This document shows positions 35,131 through 44,903 of a stretch of DNA of 64,000 nt, piece after piece. The stretch comes from an uncultured Acetatifactor sp. (lineage in GTDB: Bacteria; Bacillota; Clostridia; Lachnospirales; Lachnospiraceae): contig CAJUGT010000001.1 in the NCBI GenBank assembly GCA_910586435.1, positions 21,459-85,458 of the forward strand. Reading direction: 5' to 3'. The stretch's first letter is position 1. Every line of letters starts with the position of its first letter. The position numbers and the translations under genes are program-made. The notes under the pieces are model-generated. The model saw only the letters and a list, made by a program, of their open reading frames with translations. It searched no databases and was not told the origin of the DNA.

Positions 35131-36672
35131 CTACAAATCAGACATTTTAGCAATACACCCCAAATAATCTTCTGCCATTCTGACAGCTCTTTTCGTATAT
35201 TCCCCTGTTTTGAGCATACAGGATATCTTTCTTGCATTTTCAGCCAAAACCGCATATTCTTCAGGCGTAATTTTATCTAATATTGTGTTTACCTCATAAA
35301 GTGAAGCAACGGTAATTCCCACATTGTTTTCTATTACAAAATCAGCTTCCGCCGCTTGGTTCCAGATAATCACGGGCAGACCCGATGCAAGGTATAAAGA
35401 AAGCTTATGGGGGTTGTTATAACGCAGGTATTCCCCAAACCCGCCTGAACATGTATCAACGCTGTCCCCATCCCATACCAGCCCGAATCCCCTGTCCAGT
35501 TTTTCCGGCAGTAGATCAGGTGCTAAAGAGCCATGGTATTCTATATTCGGCGCATTCTCTGCAATCTTTTCTGAAAAATTGGGACCATACAGGTGGACTT
35601 TCAATGGCACTAGCTTTCCTAATTCTTTTAAATATGCACTTTTTTCCAACATAAGATTTCCTGCTATGGTAACAGATTTTTCATACGATTTATCAGCATT
35701 TTCCGTTCCGCTCACATAATCAAAAATCTGCAATGGTATCACTTTGTCTGCATCAACCCCCTGCCTGATATAAAAATGTCTCATGACCTCATTATGAACA
35801 ATAAATACATCACCCAAATTCTTCATAATACGGAATTCTTCCCGCCTAAGCTCTGTATCATATTCTTCCCGCAGTTCCTCCACCTCATGAACCAGACAGA
35901 TAATGCGCGCTTTTTTCTCTTTTTTTATTCTCCACAAAATATCTTCGGGAAGTCTGGTTTCTTTGGGAGCCGGGTGCTGCATCAAAATGCAGGCATTTTC
36001 AGAAACTGTCTCTAGGCACCATAGCCATTCCGTCCTTACCAGCCTGTCACTACAGTCCCCCAAGGAAGTTTCGGCCGCACCTATGCTGGCGTGTACCTTT
36101 AGTACCTGATATCCCATATTTCCAATTATATTTTTAATATCCGTCCGCGCTTTGCTTCCTCCTATATTGGATACTCCAAAATACTCCCATATTTGATACC
36201 TTTTCTGCAACTGACTACTGTTTATATCCTCAAAATTCTCCTTTGCAACGCTGCATTCTGTCCTTTGAACCAAGCGGGCTACTGTTTCCATCAGCTTTAG
36301 ATTTATTGTGTCTGCCACTTCATAACCATCCAAAGCTATCTCTATGCAGCAGAAGGTGCGGTTCAATGTATCCATCCTGTCCAACTGCTCTACAATTTCT
36401 TCTATTGCCAACGCTGTCACCACTATAATAATTTCCTCGCCTGCTATATGCTTTTCCAATTCTTCCGGCGACCACACCGGAATACAATTTCCATTATTAT
36501 TTAAATACGGCGTCTGCTCATAACCATAATTATCTACAATGGCATCGATGGAAATATCCGGATTCAACTCCATAAAGCATTTTAAGCGCTTACACATGCC
36601 AAAACAAATCAATTTCTTATGAGAAATCAAGTTTCTAAATTCTTCTTTACTAATATCTAATACCTTTACCAT
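35131..36672 (-). CDS. N-terminal Rossmann-like module fused to GT-B (galactofuranosyltransferase-like) enzyme
   Basis: Protein of 513 aa. Module at about 17-115 (KLICFGMCKRLKCFM, DAIVDNYGYEQ). The remainder resembles bacterial GT-B sugar transferases of the beta-1,6-galactofuranosyltransferase type: VSNIGGSKARTDIKNII, ARIICLVHEVEELR, VTIAGNLMLEKSAYL, GFGLVWDGDS, and YNNPHKLSLYLASGLPVI-type acceptor/donor loops near the C-terminus. Galactofuranose specificity is only suggested by similarity; no glf (UDP-galactopyranose mutase) is in the window. Confidence 0.78.
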   Translation of the reverse strand: MVKVLDISKEEFRNLISHKKLICFGMCKRLKCFMELNPDISIDAIVDNYGYEQTPYLNNNGNCIPVWSPEELEKHIAGEEIIIVVTALAIEEIVEQLDRMDTLNRTFCCIEIALDGYEVADTINLKLMETVARLVQRTECSVAKENFEDINSSQLQKRYQIWEYFGVSNIGGSKARTDIKNIIGNMGYQVLKVHASIGAAETSLGDCSDRLVRTEWLWCLETVSENACILMQHPAPKETRLPEDILWRIKKEKKARIICLVHEVEELREEYDTELRREEFRIMKNLGDVFIVHNEVMRHFYIRQGVDADKVIPLQIFDYVSGTENADKSYEKSVTIAGNLMLEKSAYLKELGKLVPLKVHLYGPNFSEKIAENAPNIEYHGSLAPDLLPEKLDRGFGLVWDGDSVDTCSGGFGEYLRYNNPHKLSLYLASGLPVIIWNQAAEADFVIENNVGITVASLYEVNTILDKITPEEYAVLAENARKISCMLKTGEYTKRAVRMAEDYLGCIAKMSDL

Positions 36673-36723
36673 TTTTATCCTTATCTATTTTGCCAATAGC
36701 AGCATAAGAACTCCTTTTATTCA

Positions 36724-37851
36724 TTACAAGGCATACTGCAAAAGAAACAACTGTGAACTATCCATTTTTTCTGCAATCATAGGATAGACTTCCCCACAAG
36801 CTGTCTTTCCTAAAGCCAGTATAATACCATCCCCTAGAGCAAAATCTATTTCTGCATATCTCCTACAATTTTGTGTTCCATTCACATTCTCAGAAGTTAA
36901 AAAACATTCAAATTTCCAATTCCGATATTTAAAATATCTTTTCATTCTCTGCCCATATTTTCCAACACCATATATATATATGCGTTTATGCCCGGCATAA
37001 AATTTTTCGAGCTTGTTATAATTAAGTAATGATTTGAACAAATTTTCCCTGCATAACCGGAAAATATTGTCCCAAATCAAGCTTGTATCAAATTTTCCTT
37101 CCTTTTCTATATATTCTAATGCCTGAAGCGCATTTATATATCCGGCGGATTCAAAGTACAGGCATTTTTTCTTAAGCAACGGCACATGTAACTCTTCGAT
37201 CAATTCACAACTATGTAGTATATATGGATTCCCTTCATCCTTCCACCACGCAAGGTTTTTATGTAGATCCATCCATGATTTGCCGCAAAATCCTCTCTCT
37301 TCAAAATATAAAGTAAATCTTATCTCAAAATCTCTAATTGCTATTTGATATGTCTGCGGATAAGGCATTTTCTCCCAAAATTCGACGAAACACGGATTTA
37401 TGAATAGTCTTTTTCTAACAACAAGAAAATACGTCTGAATATGACTTTCCGTAATCTCTCCCTTGTCACATCGTATTCTTGGGTGCCTAGTTATTCCCCA
37501 AAAATCGACCGATTCAGCCTCAAATCTATCCAAAAGTGGTCTTATCGGATTGAAAAATCCAAAAAAAGTATCGTTTATAAATATAATTTCGTCATACTCT
37601 TCCTGTACCTCCTGCGGAATAAAATAAAGCAATGCATCTTTATATGCCCCTGCATCAAATCCTAAATTATCTCTGAAAAATATTTTATGTGTATAGCATT
37701 TCAACTTTTCCAAAGCTTCTCTGCCCATAGCCCCATTGATTATAATATACATTTCCTGTATTTCATTTTGCAGTGAGAACACTAAATTTTCTACATATCT
37801 ATCCATCACACCTTGATTATCATAAAGCACAACTATTCCTAAACGCTTCAT
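36724..37851 (-). CDS. RgpF-like rhamnan-synthesis family protein with C-terminal Rossmann-like module
   Basis: Protein of 375 aa. Residues 1-250 fit the rhamnan-synthesis F family: IVVLYDNQGVMDRYVENLVF, YIIINGAMGREALEKL, RDNLGFDAGAYKDALLYF, EIIFINDTFFGFFNPI, DFWGITRHP, and ESHIQTYFLVVRK. The module is C-terminal (about 285-375: RIYIYGVGKYGQRMKRYF). Members elongate rhamnose-rich or similar wall polysaccharides. It is one of three such proteins here and lies 8 bases downstream of the second. Confidence 0.85.
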   Translation of the reverse strand: MKRLGIVVLYDNQGVMDRYVENLVFSLQNEIQEMYIIINGAMGREALEKLKCYTHKIFFRDNLGFDAGAYKDALLYFIPQEVQEEYDEIIFINDTFFGFFNPIRPLLDRFEAESVDFWGITRHPRIRCDKGEITESHIQTYFLVVRKRLFINPCFVEFWEKMPYPQTYQIAIRDFEIRFTLYFEERGFCGKSWMDLHKNLAWWKDEGNPYILHSCELIEELHVPLLKKKCLYFESAGYINALQALEYIEKEGKFDTSLIWDNIFRLCRENLFKSLLNYNKLEKFYAGHKRIYIYGVGKYGQRMKRYFKYRNWKFECFLTSENVNGTQNCRRYAEIDFALGDGIILALGKTACGEVYPMIAEKMDSSQLFLLQYAL

Positions 37852-37859
37852 TCTATTGT

Positions 37860-39110
37860 CTATTCCTTTCGATACAAATAAAGGTTAGAAAAACTAGGAC
37901 TCCTCTCTTTTATCATCTGCAATACCTCCGTCTGATATTGCCCTCCTACCCCGACAATGATTCCACATTTTTCATTCAAATCAATTTCTGACAAAGAATA
38001 TATGGGTATATTCAAAATAACCTTTGGATTCTGCTTTTTATTACTTACTAAAAATGCATCCGGCTTAATCTGCATATCTTTTAACATACACAAACAGCTT
38101 TTTCCATGGCTGCCTGCCCCATAGATATATACATGTTCATACCTATTAACGAACTCCCTCAATTGTCTGCTTCTTTCTTCATAGTTCTCAATTTCTGCAA
38201 TCCAGCCGATGCCCAGCGATAAATTTAACCTGTCAAAAGCTTTTAACAATATATCCTGCATATATTCCAAATGTTCTCCTGCATATCGATCTGTTATAAC
38301 CCATCCTGTTTCATATCCGGCATCTTGGGCCACATATGCCAGAATTCTTTCTATCGCATGGCTGATGGTCTCATCATCTTTTCGGGGTTCATCATCAAAA
38401 TCATCATATTTCCATTCACTTTCAAATAATTTTTTTAATGCTGAAACCCTTACCCAAAATACTGTTCCCAATGTGATTGGCGGCTTGGAAACATCCAAAT
38501 CAGCATTTAGTCCCATCCTTTCCGCCAATTCCTTTGTAACAATAAAATTTCTACACCAAGGATTTAAATAAAATGTTGAAAAATGTTCTGTCAGCGGGAA
38601 AGGTGGAACTAAAAGTCCCAACGTCGGATTTTCATAAAATGTCAATAATATGTTGTCTATGTATTCTGTACTTCCAATCATATTTTCCCACAAGCTTTGA
38701 ACCCATTTCACAAATTCAGCCCTCTGACTATCTTGTCTTATTTTTTTATCATGCAGGAAACATATATATTCATATTTAAGTATATCTTTCCGGCAAGCTA
38801 CAAGAAACGCACTTATATCACGTCCCCTGTTCTGCTTTTCAACTATTTTACAATTTTTTCTTCTGCTGATTTTCGTTTCTTGGAACATTTCTTTTACTTT
38901 CTGGTCAGAAAATGTCAAAAAAATATCTACATCCTCAGGTATCGCCTCCATATATTTTAGATAAATTTGAATTGTATCTAAATAATGCAAATGTATAATT
39001 ATAGCAGCTTTCTCTTTTGGAAAATTGCCGTTAGATTTTTGCATCCTGTATTTTGTCGGCAAAATGTAATTTAAATTTTTTTCACGTTTAATATCATGCA
39101 CATTATCCAT
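37860..39110 (-). CDS. RgpF-like family protein with C-terminal Rossmann-like module
   Basis: Protein of 416 aa. Start ATG 39110 (MDNVHDIKREKN), because AAGGAG lies six bases before it. The frame is open upstream without a good start and reads LLFGAGGGRHFGW, which itself resembles the first strand of a module. Family features: AAIIIHLHYLDTIQIYLKYM, KQNRGRDISAFLVACRKDIL, EYICFLHDKKIR, WENMIGSTEYIDNIL, and LGTVFWVRVSAL. The module at about 325-416 reads HVYIYGAGSHGKSCLCML. Rhamnan-type polymer extension is likely by family. Confidence 0.83.
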   Translation of the reverse strand: MDNVHDIKREKNLNYILPTKYRMQKSNGNFPKEKAAIIIHLHYLDTIQIYLKYMEAIPEDVDIFLTFSDQKVKEMFQETKISRRKNCKIVEKQNRGRDISAFLVACRKDILKYEYICFLHDKKIRQDSQRAEFVKWVQSLWENMIGSTEYIDNILLTFYENPTLGLLVPPFPLTEHFSTFYLNPWCRNFIVTKELAERMGLNADLDVSKPPITLGTVFWVRVSALKKLFESEWKYDDFDDEPRKDDETISHAIERILAYVAQDAGYETGWVITDRYAGEHLEYMQDILLKAFDRLNLSLGIGWIAEIENYEERSRQLREFVNRYEHVYIYGAGSHGKSCLCMLKDMQIKPDAFLVSNKKQNPKVILNIPIYSLSEIDLNEKCGIIVGVGGQYQTEVLQMIKERSPSFSNLYLYRKE

Positions 39111-39231
39111 AGCTGTCTCCTTGCCATCTACAATTCGCCATTCTTCATTCCAACCAAAATGTCTGCCACCCCCTGCCCCAAATAACAAATTTCCAACATT
39201 TTAACCGATACAGCCGAAGTCATTTCGCCCC

Positions 39232-39372
39232 CGCCTCAAACCCTGGCAGAACCAACCATTTACCTTTTTCAGCCACTAAATAATAAGCCCCGCACCATTC
39301 CGCGTTTGCCAATACCTTAAGCTTAAATAGGAAGCTGTTTTTTCCAACAGTTTTTTACTATATACATGGTGA
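39232..39372 (-). pseudogene. Possible coding remnant between two cluster genes
   Basis: In one minus-strand frame about 40 codons lack stops and read protein-like (SFLFKLKVLANAEWCGAYYL then VAEKGKWLVLPGFEAG) but have no start codon. The 277-base gap 39111-39387 has two such scraps, this one and LLFGAGGGRHFGW nearer the RgpF gene, so a deleted gene probably stood here. Family not recognised. Confidence 0.3.
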
Positions 39373-39387
39373 TGCAGACAGCGATTC

Positions 39388-39685
39388 CTATAGTTTTCTA
39401 AACTTTTCAGGCTCCACTCCATATTCTTCAAGTTCTTCTTTAATATCTTCATAATATTTTGATGATGTTATACATATGCAATCATATACAAGGCATTCTG
39501 AAATATGAGTATATCCATTGTACCTTTGTAAATAATTACTTCTAAAAACATCCTGATTCTTGTCCGCATACCCAACAATGTCATATATTCTTTCCAATTT
39601 GTCCAAATACCTTTTGGGTACAGAAAATTTGAAAATTAGATCCCAGACCATGTATAATTATCCTGCTCTTTTGCTTCAATTCCAT
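39388..39685 (-). pseudogene. Stand-alone Rossmann-like module, frameshifted
   Basis: The true start appears to be ATG 39685 with AAAGGAG upstream, giving MELKQKSRIIIHGLGSNFQI, which is the first strand and glycine turn of the module. That frame stops soon after. The rest (RYLDKLERIYDIVGYADKNQ, then VYDCICITSSKYYEDIKEEL) continues in another frame to 39388. One indel between about 39600 and 39640 would restore about 97 residues, exactly one module with no partner enzyme. It may be a free-standing subunit that has decayed, or a sequencing error. Confidence 0.65.
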
Positions 39686-39806
39686 TACCTTCGTTCTCCT
39701 TTAGAATTTACTTGTCTCCCTGCATACTGCATTATCTCCCTTTTCAAACATATCACCGCCAAACTTATGAGCAGACGCAGCCTGAAATATTTTGGGGAAC
39801 TCTGGA

Positions 39807-40931
39807 TCAACAATAGTAAATCACATTATTCCACTTTAACCTCTGCCTCATTTCTTCACACATATGCGCACTTAAAGCCACAACCATGCACGATTGTCTG
39901 TCTTCTTGAATTTCTGAAAATCTGCTTACTTTGATTCCATTAACAAAACGCTCATTGTAATATTCATTCGACACCACAAATTCAACCTCTCTATTCTTCA
40001 CACATTTCGCTAAGCTAATGCCATAAATTGTTAATCCGTAAACGAATACTTTTTTATAAGGCTCCAAAAGCGTTAAAACTTCTTTTAAACTTAATTGAGG
40101 CAGATGATGTATATCTTCTGTTATATTTTTGTCACTTAGAGCATAACCATTAAAAACATTCCTAGAATATTTCAATTTTACGTCCTCGCAAATGTATTCT
40201 AACGGATATCTTGTATTATTTTGAATAAACCATATTACTTTTTCCAGTTCTGATTGTGTGATGCCATAAGCTCCAAATGATTTTCTTTTTATAAAAGGCA
40301 CTTGTTTTTCTTTCAGAAAAAAATATGGATTAGCATAAAGGAATTCCTTTGTTTCGCCCGCCAGTGTCCCCCATGTGAAACCTGATTCCTGAAAATAACT
40401 GGTCAATCCTATTTCAAAATTGCAGACCACTATTTTTATATTATTCGTCCTAACATCAAGAGCCTTCCAGAATTCCAAAAAGCATTCGTTGCTCAGCATT
40501 TCCTTTTTCATGCCTATAAAATATGATTGAATATGGCTTGGCAAACATATATTATCGTTTTGTGTAATACCCCAAAAATGGTATTTTTCATTTTCCATCT
40601 TATGGAAAACCGTCTGCATATCCACAAATGGCCCAAACATTGTGTCATTTAGCAGTACCAATTCATCTATATTCGCAAGTTCCGCTGCATCAAGGTAATT
40701 TAAAATGATATGCTGATAGGCACCCGCATCCCCTCCTATGTTTTCCCTGACAATTATTTCATTTGTATATTTTCTTAAATGATTCCCTGCTTCCTCATCC
40801 AATCTACCATTACAAACAATGATAAGCCTGTCAAAGCATTTCCTTATATTATCTAAATAATAGTAAATGTATTGATGAATCGCCCCATTTTCATCATAAA
40901 TAGAAAAAATTCCCCATCTGGCCTTTATCAT
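39807..40931 (-). CDS. RgpF-like family protein with C-terminal Rossmann-like module
   Basis: Protein of 374 aa. Features: IFSIYDENGAIHQYIYYYL, RLIIVCNGRLDEEAGNHL, VRENIGGDAGAYQHIILNYL, ELVLLNDTMFGPFVDMQTVF, YHFWGITQND, and PSHIQSYFIGMKKEML. The module (about 285-374) reads KVFVYGLTIYGISLAKCV, then EFVVSNEYYNERF. Third RgpF-like enzyme of the cluster. Its start overlaps the stop of the next upstream gene by four bases. Confidence 0.85.
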   Translation of the reverse strand: MIKARWGIFSIYDENGAIHQYIYYYLDNIRKCFDRLIIVCNGRLDEEAGNHLRKYTNEIIVRENIGGDAGAYQHIILNYLDAAELANIDELVLLNDTMFGPFVDMQTVFHKMENEKYHFWGITQNDNICLPSHIQSYFIGMKKEMLSNECFLEFWKALDVRTNNIKIVVCNFEIGLTSYFQESGFTWGTLAGETKEFLYANPYFFLKEKQVPFIKRKSFGAYGITQSELEKVIWFIQNNTRYPLEYICEDVKLKYSRNVFNGYALSDKNITEDIHHLPQLSLKEVLTLLEPYKKVFVYGLTIYGISLAKCVKNREVEFVVSNEYYNERFVNGIKVSRFSEIQEDRQSCMVVALSAHMCEEMRQRLKWNNVIYYC

Positions 40932-42061
40932 TTTTTATCTTCCTTCTCAATCCTGCAGCCGATTAACTCCCCTCGCCTAAACTCTGCCTTTCCGGCAATA
41001 TTCATATTATATGGGTAATAAACATAACCATCTGCAAGAGTATTCTTATAATGGTTATCAAGCAAAGCCTGATCTATAATTTTCAAATCGTCTTCATGAT
41101 AATATACACTTATAAAAAATTTATTGATAGTATGGCGAAGCAATAAATTCTGTACATATTTTAATAAGTTCTCTTCTGCCCTGATTTTGCAGCAATTGAT
41201 TTGGCTGTCAGTAATTGCTGTTATCTCTTCTATCACACAGCACTTATCCATACAGTCCATAAAGGTCAGTTCCAATGCTTCCTTCCACTCCCTGCCCTTG
41301 TTAATAATGTACGCCTTTTTACAAACAGACATATTTTTGATTGTCCAAATCGGAACCCCCTCCTCGATTTCAAGTATCACCCCTCCTGTACTAGCTGTAT
41401 CTTTCTCACATTTTAACGGTGATTCTCCATCATCTTCCATCATGCGGCTGCACCAATAGCAGATTGCTTTTTTTCTGCTCCAACTCCTTGGAAAATAAAC
41501 GTTTCTATCCAAATACTGGACATAGTACATGCCGTTTTGCGCTTTTTGAATATGATATGCGCAGTTAAGGTATTTCTCTGTAAAAGAATAATTCAGCTTC
41601 TGCAAAAAGCCCTTTTGCTGAGCATAATACAGCAATTCTTTTTCTTGTGCATTGAGATCCTCTCTAAATTGCATCGTCCTATAATCATACCGCAGCAGAT
41701 CCAATATCCCTCCACAGCACTCTGACAGATAGTCCCTGTCAATAATTCCATATACCAGCCGATATTGATAAAAAAAATAATGCACATTCTTTATATGTCC
41801 CAAAGATAAAAACACGCATTTAGACAATACAAGAGGACAGGATTCATAAAGTTTTTCTTCAATGTCAGCAGACTTTACCACAGAAACCACCAGTATATCA
41901 AAAGACATTTCCATGAGCTGTTCCAGCGAACAGACCTTGACCCCCCTGAATTCTTCGTACTGCGGATATGACTCAACAAAGGCAACAACATTACAGTTCC
42001 TTATATTTTCAAGGAGTTCCCTGCATTTTTTCCCAGTTCCCCAAATCGCAATATCCTTCAT
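40928..42061 (-). CDS. Rossmann-like module plus unrecognised, possibly FkbM-derived, domain
   Basis: Protein of 377 aa. Module 1-100 (IAIWGTGKKCRELLENI, VVAFVESYPQYEEF, DILVVSVVKSADIEEKL). The remaining 270 residues are not clearly a known family. KFFISVYYHEDDLKIIDQAL near the C-terminus is like the closing motif of FkbM methyltransferases. The segment where the SAM-binding loop should be (GGVILEIEEGVPIWTI) lacks the Gly-rich DAGA pattern, so methyltransferase activity is doubtful. It is translationally coupled (4-base overlaps) to both neighbours. Confidence 0.65.
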   Translation of the reverse strand: MKDIAIWGTGKKCRELLENIRNCNVVAFVESYPQYEEFRGVKVCSLEQLMEMSFDILVVSVVKSADIEEKLYESCPLVLSKCVFLSLGHIKNVHYFFYQYRLVYGIIDRDYLSECCGGILDLLRYDYRTMQFREDLNAQEKELLYYAQQKGFLQKLNYSFTEKYLNCAYHIQKAQNGMYYVQYLDRNVYFPRSWSRKKAICYWCSRMMEDDGESPLKCEKDTASTGGVILEIEEGVPIWTIKNMSVCKKAYIINKGREWKEALELTFMDCMDKCCVIEEITAITDSQINCCKIRAEENLLKYVQNLLLRHTINKFFISVYYHEDDLKIIDQALLDNHYKNTLADGYVYYPYNMNIAGKAEFRRGELIGCRIEKEDKK

Positions 42062-43230
42062 ATATAATCCTTCATTTCATATAATATTTTTTTTAATTTT
42101 TCCTGCTGATTATACCATGCATACTCTCTGTGCGCCTCGCCGCACAGCCTGTCAAAATTCCTGTATAACTCTTTTCTTTGGCAGTACAATTTTTCAAATG
42201 CCTTTATCCACTCCCCCTTGCGACAATAATACCCTGATACATTCTTGCGTTGCAGGGATTTATATACATATGTGGGCGTCATGCAGGAAATAGTTCCCAC
42301 CATAGCCGCCTCAAAATATTTAATTTCTGATTTGCAATTTGTAAATTCATTATCCACTAAGGGAACCAGATTCACATCCACTTCTGCTATTTCTTTCTGC
42401 AGAGAACAGCAATCCATGAACGGCAATGTCATTATCCTTCCCTGTCTTACATATTTTGTGAGTTTTTCAGGTATTTGCATATATCCTACAATTTTTAACG
42501 AAACACCCTCATGCCGCTCCATGAAGTCAAACAGCTCATCTGTAATTTCCATAAAATCATAATAATGGGTGCCTGTCCCGCTAAAATACCCCAGCATAAA
42601 CGGTTCTTTATAAGAATGAATACCCTTCTGCCTGATATAGATATTGGAAACTTCTTCCTGGCTCCTGTTGAAAAAATTGCCCAAAATCCAGACTTTTCCG
42701 TGAAACAGATTTTCCAGCCTCTCTGCCAGAAAATCATTTGTAGTCCAATATCCATCGCACAAATTGCCCATTTTATGAAAGGACTTTGCGGAATTAACCC
42801 AATAATCCGCATTGCGGAAACCAGTGGAATCCATAATCAACTCTACATTATTTTCGTCAAAAACCAAATCATCTATTTCAAAAATAGTCGTAATATGCTT
42901 TCTTTTGCAGGAACTTAACAGCCATTCATACTCTTCAAAAAAAAAGCTTCTCTCAAAAACAACAACATCCACGAAATCCAAACACGACTCCAGCTCCATA
43001 AGGTTCATAGGCGCAATTGACAATGCATTCCATTCCTCCATGCTGTCAATCACTTCTATCATGTGTTCAACCCTGTATCTTTCAGCTTGGTCATATAAAT
43101 CCCTGCTGATAAAAACGATATTATTTATCCCATTATTATGGCATATTTGAAGATTCCTCAGGTTCTGATCAAAAAACTTCATATGCCGCCGAGTTTCATA
43201 TGTTTTGTTTACTTTCTGCAAATCATACAT
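42058..43230 (-). CDS. GT4-like (GT-B) glycosyltransferase
   Basis: Protein of 390 aa. Two-domain GT-B layout: N-terminal INNIVFISRDLYDQAERYRV and TIFEIDDLVFDENNVELIM; C-terminal KEPFMLGYFSGTGTHYYDF, VSLKIVGYMQIPEKL and a donor-site region IAEVDVNLVPLVDNEFTNCK followed by KYFEAAMVGT. It has no module. This kind of enzyme is common in capsule loci; sugar unknown. The start ATG is ten bases after GGAG. Confidence 0.8.
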   Translation of the reverse strand: MYDLQKVNKTYETRRHMKFFDQNLRNLQICHNNGINNIVFISRDLYDQAERYRVEHMIEVIDSMEEWNALSIAPMNLMELESCLDFVDVVVFERSFFFEEYEWLLSSCKRKHITTIFEIDDLVFDENNVELIMDSTGFRNADYWVNSAKSFHKMGNLCDGYWTTNDFLAERLENLFHGKVWILGNFFNRSQEEVSNIYIRQKGIHSYKEPFMLGYFSGTGTHYYDFMEITDELFDFMERHEGVSLKIVGYMQIPEKLTKYVRQGRIMTLPFMDCCSLQKEIAEVDVNLVPLVDNEFTNCKSEIKYFEAAMVGTISCMTPTYVYKSLQRKNVSGYYCRKGEWIKAFEKLYCQRKELYRNFDRLCGEAHREYAWYNQQEKLKKILYEMKDYI

Positions 43231-43345
43231 ATTTTATATTCTCCATATACAATACCACCTCAGAAACTGTTAAAGTATTATGGCAGATACTCATCATGTA
43301 CGCACCATATATATTCGCGGATAAACACACTTCACTTATCTCCGT

Positions 43346-43916
43346 CTAAAAAATTCCTTTTCCAAATCCGACCAGATTTGGGATACAGACTTTCAGGCAT
43401 GAAGGATTCAATCTGGAAATGATATAATCATCAGACAGTTTATATCCAACCTTGTTATTACTCCTTATATCTTGATGAATATATACATCTGTAACGCTTA
43501 ACAGCATTTCATCAATCTCTCTGGATTTGTTATTCTGAATTTCTTCTACCGGATAAATCACATACTTCATATTAAAGTCTTTGCTCTGCCTTAAATACTC
43601 TTGCACTGCATTGCCATGACAGTTCGCATTAATAACAACTATCTTTCTAAAACATACATAATGCCATGCAAAATTTTGATATTCCTTTAAGTCTCTTTTA
43701 ACGAGCATTTTCTTGATTTCATTATAAGTACCTATCATAGCAACCGCAACAACAATAAAATGTTCTTTTAAATTCCAAACATTTTCCAGCCTGTAAATAG
43801 GTATTCCATGAAAAGTCCCTTCAACAAAATTATCAATGACACAACAAATCACCCCCCTAGCTTTTTGCATACATGCAACCTTTTCCGCCTCAAAGACCAA
43901 ATACGAAAACTATTTG
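43346..43916 (-). pseudogene. Decayed Rossmann-like module plus WcbI-like domain
   Basis: The long open frame (43346-43900) begins only at a TTG inside the module. The missing first strand, QIVFVFGL, is present just upstream in another frame, directly after the preceding gene's stop, with no start codon. The remaining part gives GVICCVIDNFVEG, then VVINANCHGNAVQEYLRQ and VTDVYIHQDIRSNN, which resemble WcbI-type polysaccharide acetyltransferases. The C-terminus ends early at FGKGIF. A damaged start and a shortened end both suggest a non-functional gene. Confidence 0.6.
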
Positions 43917-44903
43917 CTACATTTCCAGCATCATCAAATCATACTCATATTTCTGATCCACAAAAATTCCATTACATATATTGTTTGCATACAATATATA
44001 GCCTTTTGATTGTAATAACAAAACAATTTTTCTATAATACTCTTTCTCAGCCAAATATTCTCCATTTAGCTCCGCAATTATGATCTTGGGACGATACAGA
44101 TTAAAATCCAGTGCCGACAATGCCTCCAAATCATATCCTTCAATATCTATGGCAAGAAGATCACATTCACCCCCCAACATTTCAAACACATCATTTATAT
44201 GGATGGTCGAAACAGATATGTCTTCCACGATAGGGAATTCTTCCCATCCTGGATTTCCTTCAATATGTTCTCTCACCAAAGAAGACAGTCCTATTGATTT
44301 ACTTATATGCAGCGTCACTTTAGAATCTTCGCCTTCATAAATTGCCCTATTAAGCAGTTTATCTCTTTCCCGCATTCCAGCAATATTACTTATCAAATGT
44401 GGATTAGCTTCCACTAAAATACCGGAAGCTCCTCTCATATAAAAGTAATATGTATTGCTTCCATGTACTGGATCCATTACACCTAATTCAATATACCTCA
44501 TCTGTTTATAAGGAATTTTTAATTTTTCACGTATACTATCAATCAACAAATCTTCCCAGCTACCAGAATAAGACACCCCTTTTAGCGGCCAGACTCCCCA
44601 AATCATACTGTATTCTTTCCAATACGGGAAAACCTGTATTTTTTTGTTGTCAATACCCATCTCATTTAATGTTTTTACTATTTCAGAAATATACAATGAT
44701 GTTGTAATAAGTATATAATCATACTCTATGTCCGTTGAACTTAAATCCTCTATCAAAACCGCCTTCTTTCTTTTGTTCCATGGCAACAACGCGATTTTTT
44801 TAACATCTGAATCACAATAGCCCACAATTAAGCACATTTTTTCAAGTACAGTTTCATATCTCATGTAATTTTTCCCTAATCCGTACAAAATCACCTTATC
44901 CAT
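43917..44903 (-). CDS. FkbM-family methyltransferase with N-terminal Rossmann-like module
   Basis: Protein of 328 aa. Module 1-105 (KVILYGLGKNYMRYETVL, LIVGYCDSDVKKI). The FkbM domain from about 130 shows MRYIELGVMDPVHGSNTYYF (SAM loop), GILVEANPHL, SIGLSSLVREHIEGNPGW and CDLLAIDIEGYDLEALSALD. FkbM enzymes O-methylate sugars or alcohols. Start ATG lies directly after the upstream radical-SAM stop (TAAATG). Confidence 0.87.
   Translation of the reverse strand: MDKVILYGLGKNYMRYETVLEKMCLIVGYCDSDVKKIALLPWNKRKKAVLIEDLSSTDIEYDYILITTSLYISEIVKTLNEMGIDNKKIQVFPYWKEYSMIWGVWPLKGVSYSGSWEDLLIDSIREKLKIPYKQMRYIELGVMDPVHGSNTYYFYMRGASGILVEANPHLISNIAGMRERDKLLNRAIYEGEDSKVTLHISKSIGLSSLVREHIEGNPGWEEFPIVEDISVSTIHINDVFEMLGGECDLLAIDIEGYDLEALSALDFNLYRPKIIIAELNGEYLAEKEYYRKIVLLLQSKGYILYANNICNGIFVDQKYEYDLMMLEM

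Noticed and set aside
40928..42061. Firm call as FkbM methyltransferase
   Set aside because: Only the C-terminal motif resembles FkbM; the SAM-binding loop is not recognisable.
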